This document shows positions 35,292 through 43,100 of a stretch of 64,000 nucleotides of DNA, piece after piece; position 1 is the first letter of the stretch; each line of letters opens with the position of its first letter. A program made the translations under genes and the position numbers. The notes below the pieces were generated by a model, which searched no databases, was not told the DNA's origin, and saw only the letters and a program-made list of their open reading frames with translations. This stretch comes from CAWDDG01 sp963801065 (lineage in GTDB: Bacteria > Actinomycetota > Actinomycetes > Jiangellales > Jiangellaceae): positions 310,001 through 374,000 of the forward strand of contig CAWDDG010000004.1 in assembly GCA_963801065.1 (NCBI GenBank), in the 5' to 3' direction.

Positions 35292-36260
35292 ATGTCGCCT
35301 GCGAACACCCGCGCCAGCGCCGCCGCAGTGTGGACCGCGCTGGCAACCGTCTACGTGGTGTGGGGCTCGACCTACCTCGGCATCCGCGTCGTGGTCGAGG
35401 CGGACATCCCGCCGCTGCTCGGGATGGGCGTCCGGTTCCTCGTTGCGGCGTTGCTCCTGATGGGATTCCTGACGCTGCGCGGGGGGCCCCGCTCGCTGCG
35501 AGTCACCGGCCGCGAGTTGCGCGCCGCCGCGATCATGGGGACGCTCCTGCTCCTGATGGGCAACGGCTTCGTGGCCGTTGCCGAGCAGACCGTGCCCAGC
35601 GGCCTGGCGGCGCTCATCGTCGGTGCCGTGCCGCTGTGGTTCGTGCTGCTCCGCGTCTTGGGCGGGGAACGGCCACGGACGATGACCTGGCTCGGCGTGC
35701 TCGTCGGCTTCGGCGGGATCGCCGCGGTCAGCCTGCCCCGGGGCGGGATCGACGGTGTGGAGCCATGGGGCGTCATGGTGATCCTCGTCGCGACGCTCTC
35801 GTGGGCCCTCGGGTCGTATTTCTCACCCCGGCTGGGTCTGCCTCGAGGCGCTCTGATGGCCACCGCGTACGAGATGCTGGCCGGCGGCGTGATCATGACC
35901 ATCGTCGCGCTCCTGGTGGGCGAGCTGAATGGCTTCGCACCCGCCGAGGTGCCGACCAGGGGCTGGCTCGCCCTCGCCTACCTCGTCGTCATCGGATCTC
36001 TGCTCGGTTACACGGCCTACGGCTTCGCGCTCGCCAATGCGCCGCTCTCGCTGGTCGGTACCTATGCGTACGTCAACCCGGTGGTGGCGGTCTTCCTCGG
36101 CTGGCTGATCCTGGCCGAACCGGTCACCGCCGTCGTGCTGGGCGGCGGCCTGCTCGTGGTTCTCGGGGTGGCACTCGTGGTCAGCGGCGAGCGTCCTCGT
36201 CGACCCGCCGACGAGCCGGAACCGTCGCGCCTGGCCGAACCGGTCGCCGAGCTGACATGA
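35292..36260 (+). CDS. EamA/DMT family transporter
   Basis: A 322-residue membrane protein with ten predicted helices in two EamA repeats. The first repeat opens LATVYVVWGSTYLGIRVVVE and the second ends TYAYVNPVVAVFLGWLILAEP, the usual DMT signature. Members export metabolites or amino acids. ATG 35292 follows GGAGGAGA. It is convergent with the XRE-TPR regulator, with a bidirectional terminator between. Confidence 0.9.
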   Translation: MSPANTRASAAAVWTALATVYVVWGSTYLGIRVVVEADIPPLLGMGVRFLVAALLLMGFLTLRGGPRSLRVTGRELRAAAIMGTLLLLMGNGFVAVAEQTVPSGLAALIVGAVPLWFVLLRVLGGERPRTMTWLGVLVGFGGIAAVSLPRGGIDGVEPWGVMVILVATLSWALGSYFSPRLGLPRGALMATAYEMLAGGVIMTIVALLVGELNGFAPAEVPTRGWLALAYLVVIGSLLGYTAYGFALANAPLSLVGTYAYVNPVVAVFLGWLILAEPVTAVVLGGGLLVVLGVALVVSGERPRRPADEPEPSRLAEPVAELT

Positions 36261-36322
36261 CCGCACCCCCGAGGGCGGCACGCGCACTCCCCTGCGGTGC
36301 GCCGCCCGCCTCGGGGGTGCGG
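36261..36322. terminator. bidirectional terminator-like hairpin
   Basis: CCGCACCCCCGAGG at 36261-36274 pairs exactly with CCTCGGGGGTGCGG at 36309-36322, a 14-bp stem directly after the EamA stop codon. The loop contains a second imperfect stem (GGCGGC...GCCGCC). It lies between two convergent genes and can serve both. Confidence 0.75.
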
Positions 36323-36352
36323 ACGACCAGTGAGGACCTCCCTACAGCGGTG

Positions 36353-37747
36353 TCAAATGGTGCTGACCGCCCTCATGAGATCGACCTCTGGACCGACGGA
36401 TGCGGTTGCGGCACCCACGACCGGCGTGACCCGCACGGCTCGGAGGGCGCGATCGTAGGCGTCGAGCGCGGCCTCGGCCTGATCGACATCGCGGTAGATG
36501 TCACCGAGCTCCCGCCAGGCTCCCGCTGCCTGCCGGGACGCCCCCATGGCGTCGAGCATCTCGGCTGCTGCCGAGCACTGCTCGAGGCAACCGGGCAGGT
36601 CGCCCTGTTCGCGCAGCACCCGACCGAGCAGCAGCCGGGCCGGCGCCGACTCGATGCGCGGGTTGTCGCCGAGCCCGGCCAACGACGCCTCGGCGGCCTC
36701 GCGGGCCTCCGTCAGCCGGCCCAGTGCCAGCAGCGCCCGGGCCCGTTCGGCGTCGCAGTAGCCGACATCGACCTTGCTGCCGTGGGTGACGATCTCGCCA
36801 CGGACGTTGTCGAGCATCTCGAGCGCATGCTCCGCCTCCGGCGGAGACTGCTGGAGCAGGAGCCAGGCGTAGGCGAGCCGCAGCCGACCGAGATTACGTC
36901 GGTCGTCGCTCTCGCCGAACATGGCCAGCGCCCGGTCGACGAGCACGAGAGCCTGCCCGATGTCGCCGCGAGACTCGGCCATCAGGGCGGCGTTCCAGTA
37001 CGCGGCGCCCCGCGTGTGCGGCGCCCCCATGGTGTCGGCCGTCCGGACCAGGTCGGCCGCCATGAGCGTGGCCTTCGCAAGGTCACCGCGGACGTAGTAG
37101 CCCATCAGCACCGTGCAGCCCAACCGCACGTACTCGTCGCTCTCGTCGAGACCCAGTTCGGTGGCGTGACGCATCGCCTCCTCGCCGGTCGAGATGGCGA
37201 GGTCGAGGTCACCGGCTTCGCGATAGCAGCGGCAGAGCGCCTCGGCAACGTCCATCCACGGGTGGACGGCGGGTGCCCGGCGCGCCGTGTCAGCGAGCTC
37301 ACCGAGGACCGAGAGGGCTTCCTCGAGGTCGCCGCGCCGCTCGGCGACCAGCGCGCGGCCCAGCTGAACCTGGCGCAACTGGTCGTCACCGAGGCCAGGC
37401 ATGTCGACGAGCTCACGGAAGCGCCGGTACGCGTCGTCGAGGTCACCGCGGCGCAGCGCGACCTCGGCGTGACCGAGGGCCAGGCGGGCACGTCGCCGCA
37501 CCTCGGCGTCGACGCCGTCACGCAGAAAGCCGATGTCGACGGCCAGGCGCTCGGCGATGTGCTGGAGCGCCGGCGTCGCCGGCTGACGGCGGCCGCTCTC
37601 GACCAGCGAGACGTAGCTCGCCGAGAGCATCCCCTCCGCTACCTCGGCTTGGGACAGGCCCAACTCGAGCCGGCGGGACCGAATTCGGCCGCCCACGGCG
37701 GTCCGGGATTCAGGATCGACCTGAGCATGAGCTTGACGAACTGCCAT
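36353..37747 (-). CDS. XRE-type HTH regulator with C-terminal TPR repeats
   Basis: A 464-residue regulator. An XRE helix-turn-helix spans residues about 21-70 (RIRSRRLELGLSQAEVAEGM, then SYVSLVESGRRQPATPALQHIA). The rest is a long run of TPR-like helical pairs (ALGHAEVALRRGDLDDAYRR, LVDRALAMFGESDDRRNLGR, LGDIYRDVDQAEAALDAYDR). This is the architecture of peptide-binding RRNPP regulators and also of some Streptomyces XRE regulators of unknown ligand. It is 59 bp from a divergent small secreted-peptide gene, which suggests the peptide may be its ligand. ATG 37747; a leaderless or nearly leaderless transcript is likely given the short gap. Confidence 0.85.
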   Translation of the reverse strand: MAVRQAHAQVDPESRTAVGGRIRSRRLELGLSQAEVAEGMLSASYVSLVESGRRQPATPALQHIAERLAVDIGFLRDGVDAEVRRRARLALGHAEVALRRGDLDDAYRRFRELVDMPGLGDDQLRQVQLGRALVAERRGDLEEALSVLGELADTARRAPAVHPWMDVAEALCRCYREAGDLDLAISTGEEAMRHATELGLDESDEYVRLGCTVLMGYYVRGDLAKATLMAADLVRTADTMGAPHTRGAAYWNAALMAESRGDIGQALVLVDRALAMFGESDDRRNLGRLRLAYAWLLLQQSPPEAEHALEMLDNVRGEIVTHGSKVDVGYCDAERARALLALGRLTEAREAAEASLAGLGDNPRIESAPARLLLGRVLREQGDLPGCLEQCSAAAEMLDAMGASRQAAGAWRELGDIYRDVDQAEAALDAYDRALRAVRVTPVVGAATASVGPEVDLMRAVSTI

Positions 37748-37806
37748 GACGCTATTTCACTACAAGGTGTCACGTCTGCGCCAGCCCCCACCCCCCGGAG
37801 GTAAAA

Positions 37807-37947
37807 GTGGCGTCTCGAATACGCCGAGCGCTTGCAGCTGCGCTCACGACGCTGGCCGTATTGGCCGCCGTCGGAACGCCAGCTGCGACGCTCGGATCGG
37901 CGCCACCGGCCGACGTGGCGATGGATATCCCGGTCGGCTGCTGCTGA
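37807..37947 (+). CDS. 46-residue secreted peptide divergent from the XRE-TPR regulator
   Basis: A short gene, easy to miss. GGAGGT (37797-37802) stands four bases before GTG 37807. The product opens ASRIRRALAAALTTLAVL, a basic N-terminus and hydrophobic core of a Sec signal peptide, continues AAVGTPAATLGSAPPADVA and ends MDIPVGCC then TGA. Signal peptidase could cut after GSA or ADVA, leaving a mature peptide of about 8-14 residues ending Gly-Cys-Cys. A strong hairpin terminator begins eight bases after the stop. It has no recognisable family. The regulator's TPR domain next door suggests a signalling role; a RiPP-like or unrelated secreted peptide is the alternative. Coding is supported by the ribosome site, signal-peptide composition and terminator. 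Confidence 0.7.
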   Translation: MASRIRRALAAALTTLAVLAAVGTPAATLGSAPPADVAMDIPVGCC

Positions 37948-37955
37948 GACGGGAC

Positions 37956-37998
37956 GGACGGCACCCGGGTTTCGCCCCCCGGACCCTGGGTGCCGTCC
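37956..37998. terminator. terminator hairpin between the peptide gene and the aminotransferase
   Basis: GGACGGCACCC at 37956-37966 pairs with GGGTGCCGTCC at 37988-37998, an 11-bp perfect stem with a 21-base loop. It starts eight bases after the peptide stop and ends six bases before the end of the convergent aminotransferase gene, so it can terminate both. Confidence 0.75.
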
Positions 37999-38003
37999 TC
38001 ATC

Positions 38004-39086
38004 TCAAGCTCGGGTCTTGCGCCACTCGGCCGTGATCTGTAGCAACAAGTCGCTGGCATCCGGTTCGGCGACCGTGACCCGGCAGCCTTCGTCCGGAAAC
38101 GGTCGCACGACGACTCCGGCCTCGGCGCAGGCCTCGGCGAACGCGACCGTGTCGGGGCCGAGAGCCAGCCACACGAAGTTCGCCTCGGTCGCAGGCACCT
38201 CCCAGCCCTGCGCCAGCAGCGCCTCGCGGACTCTCGAACGCTCGGCCACGAGCGCCGCCACCCGCTCCAGCAGCGCGCCCTCACGACCCAGGGACTCGAT
38301 CGCCGCCTGCTGGGCGATGCCCGACACACCGAACGGCACAGCCGTCTTGCGCAGCGCGTCGGCCACCGGTTCGTGGGCGACCGCGAACCCGACCCGCAGT
38401 CCGGCCAGCCCGTACGCCTTCGAGAACGTCCGCAGCACGCAGACGTTCGGTCGGTTGCGGTAGAGCTGGAGACCGTCGACGGCATCCGGGTCGCGGACGA
38501 ACTCGCAGTAGGCCTCGTCCACGACGACCAGGACGTCGTCGGGCACCCGATCGAGGAACGCTGTCATCTCGTCGCGACGCACTGCCGGTCCAGTGGGGTT
38601 GTTCGGGCTGCAGACCAGTACCAGCCTGGTTCGTTCGGTGACGGCCGCGGCCATCGCATCGAGGTCGTGTCGGGCCTCGGCGTCGAGAGACACCCGGACG
38701 GACGCGGCACCCGAGATTCCCACCACGATCGGGTAGGCCTCGAAGGACCGCCATGCGTAGACGACCTCATCGCCCTCGGCCGCCGTCGCCTGGACGATCT
38801 GCTGAAGCACGCCGACGCTTCCGGTTCCGGTCGCGAGATGCGCGAGTGGTACGTCGAGCCGGTCGGCGAGAGCGGCGACGAGGCCCGTCGCGAACATGTC
38901 CGGGTAGCGATTGAGCGCCGCGGCAGCCTCGGCGACCGCCTCGAGCACGCCGGGCAGCGGCGGATACGGATTCTCGTTCGACGAGATCTTGTAGGCCTGC
39001 CGTGCCCGACCTGAAGCCGCCGGTCGACCCGGTTTGTATGACGGCAGCCCGTCCAGCGCGCTGCGGAGTCGAGGGTTCCTGGGCAT
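38004..39086 (-). CDS. HisC-like histidinol-phosphate/aromatic aminotransferase
   Basis: A 360-residue PLP-dependent class I/II aminotransferase. It opens RSALDGLPSYKPGRP and YKISSNENPYPPLPGV, the N-terminal pattern of HisC/Pat proteins; VLVVDEAYCEFV has the PLP Asp, and the Schiff-base Lys is in RTFSKAYGLAGLRVGFA. No other his gene is near, so it may be a phenylalanine-type (Pat) rather than biosynthetic HisC enzyme. Start ATG 39086; ATG 39098 four codons upstream is also possible. Divergent from an EamA transporter, which might export a related amino acid. Confidence 0.85.
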   Translation of the reverse strand: MPRNPRLRSALDGLPSYKPGRPAASGRARQAYKISSNENPYPPLPGVLEAVAEAAAALNRYPDMFATGLVAALADRLDVPLAHLATGTGSVGVLQQIVQATAAEGDEVVYAWRSFEAYPIVVGISGAASVRVSLDAEARHDLDAMAAAVTERTRLVLVCSPNNPTGPAVRRDEMTAFLDRVPDDVLVVVDEAYCEFVRDPDAVDGLQLYRNRPNVCVLRTFSKAYGLAGLRVGFAVAHEPVADALRKTAVPFGVSGIAQQAAIESLGREGALLERVAALVAERSRVREALLAQGWEVPATEANFVWLALGPDTVAFAEACAEAGVVVRPFPDEGCRVTVAEPDASDLLLQITAEWRKTRA

Positions 39087-39100
39087 GGCCGCCACCATAG

Positions 39101-39122
39101 GGCCGGGCCGCGCGGCCCGGCC
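39101..39122. repeat. perfect 22-bp palindrome before the aminotransferase gene
   Basis: GGCCGGGCCGC followed at once by its reverse complement GCGGCCCGGCC makes a perfect 22-bp palindrome ending three bases from the alternative ATG (39098). It sits in the divergent gap between the aminotransferase and the EamA gene at 39199. It could form a hairpin in the leader or be an operator, but GC-rich self-complementarity can arise by chance in this genome. Confidence 0.45.
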
Positions 39123-39198
39123 GTGCAGCGGGTCGTTGCCGCCGTCCGAGTCATGAGATGTGGACACCACCGTCAGGTGACATCGCTAATGTCACGCC

Positions 39199-40188
39199 AT
39201 GGAAGTCGGGCACGTTCGCCGGGGGTACCTCTACGTCACCGTGGCGGCCGTCCTCTTCTCCGTGAACGCCTCGGTCTCGAAGGTCGTGCTGGAAGCCGGC
39301 GTCGAACCGGCCCGGCTTTCCGCGCTGCGCTGCACCGGCGCGGCGCTCGGCCTGGGGCTCGTGCTGCTCGCCCTGGCGCCGCGCCGGCTGCGGTTCACCG
39401 TTCGCGAGTTGCCAGCCCTCGCGCTGCTCGGTGTGGCCGGAGCCGCGCTCGTCCAGTGGTTCTACTTCGTGGCCATCGACCGGCTCCCGGTCGGGATCGC
39501 CCTGCTGCTGGAGTTCACGGCTCCGGTGCTCGTGGCGCTGTACGCGCGGGTCGTTCGCCGCGAGGACGTGCGGGGCAGGACGTGGCTCGCGATCGGGCTC
39601 GCGCTCGCCGGGCTCGCGCTGGTGGCCCAGGTGTGGCGCGACACCGGTCTGGACCCGCTCGGGGTCGCAGCCGGCCTGGGCGCAGCCGTCTGTGTGGCGA
39701 CGTATTTCCTCGTGGGTGGACACACGACGGCCACGCGCGACCCGGCGTCGGCGGCCTTCTACATGTTCGCGTTCGGCGCCCTGTTCTGGGCAGCGGTGCA
39801 GCCGTGGTGGTCCTTCGATCCAGCACCGCTCGCCGACGCCGCGCCCTTGCTCGGCGCCCTCGACGGGTTCACGCTCCCTGGCTGGGTGGGGATCGCCTGG
39901 GTCATCGTGCTGGGCACGGTTGTCCCGTACTCACTCAACCTGGCGGCCCTCCAACACGTCGGCCCCACCGCGGCGGGCGTCGTGGGTATGTCCGAGCCGG
40001 TGCTCGCGGCTGCCGTGGCCTGGGTGTGGCTCGGTCAGTCCTTGACACCCCTACAGGTCGTCGGCGGCCTGGTGGTGCTGGCCGGGATCGGCCTGGCGCA
40101 GAGCGCGTGGTCCGGCCGCACCGACGAGGCTTCGGTGGGCGCTCCGTACCCTGCGGACGTAGTCGCCGTGGGGTCGCCCGATCGATGA
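39199..40188 (+). CDS. EamA/DMT family transporter (RhtA-like)
   Basis: A 329-residue membrane protein with ten hydrophobic helices. The opening VRRGYLYVTVAAVLFSVNASVSK and the C-terminal repeat VGPTAAGVVGMSEPVLAAAVAW fit the EamA family, RhtA-like branch. It probably exports an amino acid or drug. The C-terminal 25 residues are polar and cytoplasmic. Divergent from the aminotransferase. ATG 39199. Confidence 0.88.
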   Translation: MEVGHVRRGYLYVTVAAVLFSVNASVSKVVLEAGVEPARLSALRCTGAALGLGLVLLALAPRRLRFTVRELPALALLGVAGAALVQWFYFVAIDRLPVGIALLLEFTAPVLVALYARVVRREDVRGRTWLAIGLALAGLALVAQVWRDTGLDPLGVAAGLGAAVCVATYFLVGGHTTATRDPASAAFYMFAFGALFWAAVQPWWSFDPAPLADAAPLLGALDGFTLPGWVGIAWVIVLGTVVPYSLNLAALQHVGPTAAGVVGMSEPVLAAAVAWVWLGQSLTPLQVVGGLVVLAGIGLAQSAWSGRTDEASVGAPYPADVVAVGSPDR

Positions 40189-40269
40189 GCCTCACTGGCC
40201 GCGGCCGCACGCCCTGTCCTCGTCGGGAGTCCTCGACTCGACGCAGTCGCGCACGCGCTGACTCACGAG

Positions 40270-40449
40270 ATGCGCCTCGCCATGGCCACGATGGACCGGC
40301 TGCGCCGCAACGCCCTCCAACAGGTGACCGAGCATCGTGCGTTGGTGGCGCTGCTGGAACGGGGCTCGATCGACGATGCGGCCGCTGAGCTCGAGGCCCA
40401 TCTCGGCAGCGCCGAGCGCTCATTGCTCGACGCGCTGCATCTCGGCTGA
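40270..40449 (+). pseudogene. GntR-type FCD-domain C-terminal remnant
   Basis: The frame ending at TGA 40447-40449 encodes RLAMATMDRLRRNALQQVTE then HRALVALLERGSIDDAAAEL and EAHLGSAERSLLDAL, which matches the end of the FCD ligand-binding domain of GntR regulators (EHRxIxxAIxxGDxxxAxxxxxxHL pattern). No helix-turn-helix half is present upstream; the preceding bases belong to the EamA gene and a short gap. An ATG at 40270 could start it, but a free FCD tail is more likely a remnant. Confidence 0.5.
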
Positions 40450-40516
40450 ACGGCCGTCTGCTGTTCGGTCCGCGAGTCCGTTCCGCAGCATCGCCCCGAC
40501 CGCTACGCTCCCCCTC

Positions 40517-40885
40517 GTGCAGCTGATCATTCGCCTGGTCGTCAACGGCGTCGCCTTGTGGATCGCCGCTCTCGTCGTCGACGGCGTGGAGATCGACGCC
40601 TCTTCGACGCGCGACGAGGTCCTCACGGTCCTGGTCGTGGCCGCGGTGTTCGCGGTGGTCAACGTGCTCGTGCGGCCGATCGTCAGGCTCCTGTCGTTGC
40701 CTCTCTACGTCCTCACGCTCGGGCTGTTCATCCTCGTCGTCAACGCTCTCATGCTGCTGCTCACGTCGTGGATCGCCGACCTTCTCGACGTGCCGTTCCA
40801 TGTCGACGGGTTCTGGGCGGCCGTGCTCGGCGGACTGGTCATCTCGTTCGTCAGCTGGGCTCTGAGCCTCCTCCTCCCCTCCTGA
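40517..40885 (+). CDS. 4-TM phage-holin-superfamily (PF04020-like) membrane protein
   Basis: A 122-residue protein with four hydrophobic helices: IIRLVVNGVALWIAALVVDG, VLVVAAVFAVVNVLVRPIVR, LPLYVLTLGLFILVVNALML and FWAAVLGGLVISFVSWAL. The NxxRPxxxxLxLPxxxLTLGxFxxxxNAxML core is the mark of the mycobacterial-type holin superfamily IV, a general membrane family not tied to phage here. Start GTG 40517. Function unknown. Confidence 0.8.
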   Translation: MQLIIRLVVNGVALWIAALVVDGVEIDASSTRDEVLTVLVVAAVFAVVNVLVRPIVRLLSLPLYVLTLGLFILVVNALMLLLTSWIADLLDVPFHVDGFWAAVLGGLVISFVSWALSLLLPS

Positions 40886-41075
40886 CGGCACGACCGGTCG
40901 TCGACACGCCACGAGCGACACGCGCCGGTCGGTACTTCACACCTGGCTGCCCGTGTCGTACCGTTGTGCCCACTTCCTGCACGACGGGTGGACGGTCGCA
41001 GGCGCGCCAGCGCCGGCGGAGTCTTCGGGGGTCGTTGTGCCCGAGAAACCGCACCTGCGGGAGGGTGAGCAACAG

Positions 41076-41531
41076 ATGGCGAGCGGCTTCGGAGTCGTGG
41101 GTTCGGTGCTGACCGAGAAGCCTCCGTCGGATAGTCAATGGGCTACGCAGGCCCCTGGCGGATACGCGGCGGTGGCGCCGCAGGCTGTCGCCCCGGTCCC
41201 CAGTGCGGCGTCGATGCCCACCAACGGGCGGTCCTGGTACGACGGTCTGCTCGGTGGGCGCGAGTACGAGGTCGTCTACGACGATGCCGAGGGTTATCCA
41301 CTGCTCGCGTTCGCCGAGGGCCAGTGGTACGACGTCACGTCGTTCACACCGCGACCGGTTTCGGTGCGCTACGCGCTGCGACGCGACGCAGCGTGGTCCG
41401 GCGCCGTCGTCCAGACCGTCTGCCTGTGGATGCGCAGTCACCCCAACCACGAGCGCTCGTTCGAGCTCGCCACCGAGTTGGCCCTCGCCGTGGGCGAGCT
41501 CGCCCGCTACGCGGGCCAAGGAGTGGGCTGA
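41076..41531 (+). CDS. conserved-looking hypothetical protein
   Basis: A 151-residue soluble protein I do not recognise. ATG 41076 follows GGGAGGGTGA. The first 45 residues are Pro/Ala/Gly-rich and probably disordered (GGYAAVAPQAVAPVPSAAS). The rest looks folded: RSWYDGLLGGREYEVVYDDA, then GQWYDVTSFTPRPVSVRYAL and a helical tail NHERSFELATELALAVGELA. It ends 17 bp before the LMW phosphatase, so it may be in one operon with the phosphatase and fructosamine kinase. Codon bias supports coding. Confidence 0.7.
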   Translation: MASGFGVVGSVLTEKPPSDSQWATQAPGGYAAVAPQAVAPVPSAASMPTNGRSWYDGLLGGREYEVVYDDAEGYPLLAFAEGQWYDVTSFTPRPVSVRYALRRDAAWSGAVVQTVCLWMRSHPNHERSFELATELALAVGELARYAGQGVG

Positions 41532-41548
41532 GCCCAAAGCGGCGAGCC

Positions 41549-42067
41549 GTGGCACCAGGCACCGTCATTCGCATCTGCCTGGTCTGTCTGGGCAACATCT
41601 GCCGCTCCCCGATGGCGGCCGCGGTCCTGCGGCGCCGTCTCGACGAGGCGGGCCTGGCCGACCGGGTGGCCGTCGAGTCGGCGGGCACCGGTCGCTGGCA
41701 CGTCGGCGAGCCGGCTGACCCACGGGCCCGAGCCGCACTCCGCGAACGCGGGTACAGCGCCGGCGGGCACGCCGCTCGTCATTTCGGCGCCACCTCGTTC
41801 GCGGAGTACGACCTGGTCCTGGCGCTGGACCGGGACATCCTCGCGGAGCTGCACAGCGTGGCGCCGGACGACGCTCCCCGGGACGCGGTTCAGATGCTCC
41901 GCGCCTACGACCCACGAGCACTGGCCATGGGCGATCTCGACGTGCAGGACCCCTACTACGGAGGCGCCGACGGGTTCATGCGCGTCCTCGATCAGGTCGA
42001 GTCCGCGGTCGACGGGCTGGTCGACGCGCTGCGCCGGGAGCTCGGGGATGAGCTCCGTGCCGACTGA
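41549..42067 (+). CDS. low molecular weight protein tyrosine phosphatase family
   Basis: A 172-residue cytoplasmic phosphatase. The P-loop CLGNICRS (Cys13 to Arg19) with the paired second Cys, and the general acid in DVQDPYYGG, are the LMW-PTP signature. Starts GTG 41549; its last 20 bases overlap the start of the fructosamine-kinase gene. That pairing is known in several bacteria, where this phosphatase has been linked to hydrolysis of protein-bound ribulosamine 5-phosphate. Tyrosine phosphatase activity is the alternative. Confidence 0.9.
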   Translation: MAPGTVIRICLVCLGNICRSPMAAAVLRRRLDEAGLADRVAVESAGTGRWHVGEPADPRARAALRERGYSAGGHAARHFGATSFAEYDLVLALDRDILAELHSVAPDDAPRDAVQMLRAYDPRALAMGDLDVQDPYYGGADGFMRVLDQVESAVDGLVDALRRELGDELRAD

Positions 42068-42941
42068 CCGACCTGCCGGCTCGATCCGGGAGCGGGTCAG
42101 CCGGCTGGTCGGCGCCCGCGTCACTAGCCTGCATCCCGTCGGAGGGGGCGACATCTGTGTGGCTCACCGGGCGGGGCTGGCCGATGGCCGGGCGCTGTTC
42201 GTCAAGGGCCTGCCCGGGGCTCCGCCGGGCTTCTTCGCCGCCGAGGCTTCGGGTCTGCAGCGACTCGGAGCCGTGCGAGGCGGCGCACCGGTACCGGCCG
42301 TCGTCGCGCACGACGACGACTGTCTCGTCCTCGACTGGGTGGAGCCCGGCCCGGCCTCGCCACAGGCTGCGGAGCGTCTCGGCCGCGCTCTCGCGACGAC
42401 GCATCGAGCCGGCGCCGACGTCTTCGGAGCCACCGACGGCGACGGCTGGATCGCGACGCTCACCCTGCCCGGCGGTCCGTGGTCGTCATGGGCCGAGCTG
42501 TGGGCGCAGGGCAGGGTCTTGCCGTTCCTGCGCGCCGCGGTGGACATGGGAGCGATCACGCGAGATGACGCACGGGACGTCGACCAGGTGATCGCCGCCC
42601 TGCCCCAAATCGCCGGTCCGGACGAGCCTCCCGCTCTCGTCCACGGCGACCTGTGGGCCGGCAACGTGTTGTGGAGCGGCGACGGTTTCGCACGGCTGGT
42701 CGACCCTGCCGTGCACGGCGCACATCGCGAGACCGATCTCGCCATGCTCGCCCTGTTCGGACTGCCGCATCTGGACCGGGTCGTCGCCGCGTACCGCGAG
42801 GTGTGGCCGCTCGCCGACGGCTGGCGGGAACGACGCCGCCTGCACCAACTGCACCCGGTCCTGGTTCACGCCGTCCTGTTCGGCGGGTCCTACGGCGCCC
42901 AGGCCGGGCGACTCGCCCGCGAATGCCGCCGGGCGGCCTGA
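42048..42941 (+). CDS. fructosamine/ribulosamine 3-kinase family protein
   Basis: A 297-residue kinase of the FN3K family. Hallmarks are HPVGGGDICVAHRA at the N-terminus, FFAAEASGLQRL, the catalytic loop LVHGDLWAGNVLW and the metal-binding motif LVDPAVHGAHRETDLAML with its characteristic DPAVxxGxRETDLAM pattern. It should phosphorylate sugar adducts on lysine so that they fall off, repairing glycated proteins. Overlap with the LMW phosphatase gene supports a joint deglycation pathway. ATG 42048; a later start would shorten the N-terminus. Confidence 0.9.
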   Translation: MSSVPTDRPAGSIRERVSRLVGARVTSLHPVGGGDICVAHRAGLADGRALFVKGLPGAPPGFFAAEASGLQRLGAVRGGAPVPAVVAHDDDCLVLDWVEPGPASPQAAERLGRALATTHRAGADVFGATDGDGWIATLTLPGGPWSSWAELWAQGRVLPFLRAAVDMGAITRDDARDVDQVIAALPQIAGPDEPPALVHGDLWAGNVLWSGDGFARLVDPAVHGAHRETDLAMLALFGLPHLDRVVAAYREVWPLADGWRERRRLHQLHPVLVHAVLFGGSYGAQAGRLARECRRAA

Positions 42942-43100
42942 CCGGGGCGAGACCAGTGCCCGGGCACCCGGCGTCGACCACACCCTCCAAGGCTCGTCCG
43001 ACCCAGGGCGTAGCCGAAGGTTCCGCTTGGAGGAGGACCCGAGCCGTGCCGGAAACCACTAGCTTCGCCCCTGTCCCTCCGGTTCTGCCTTGGAGTCCGC

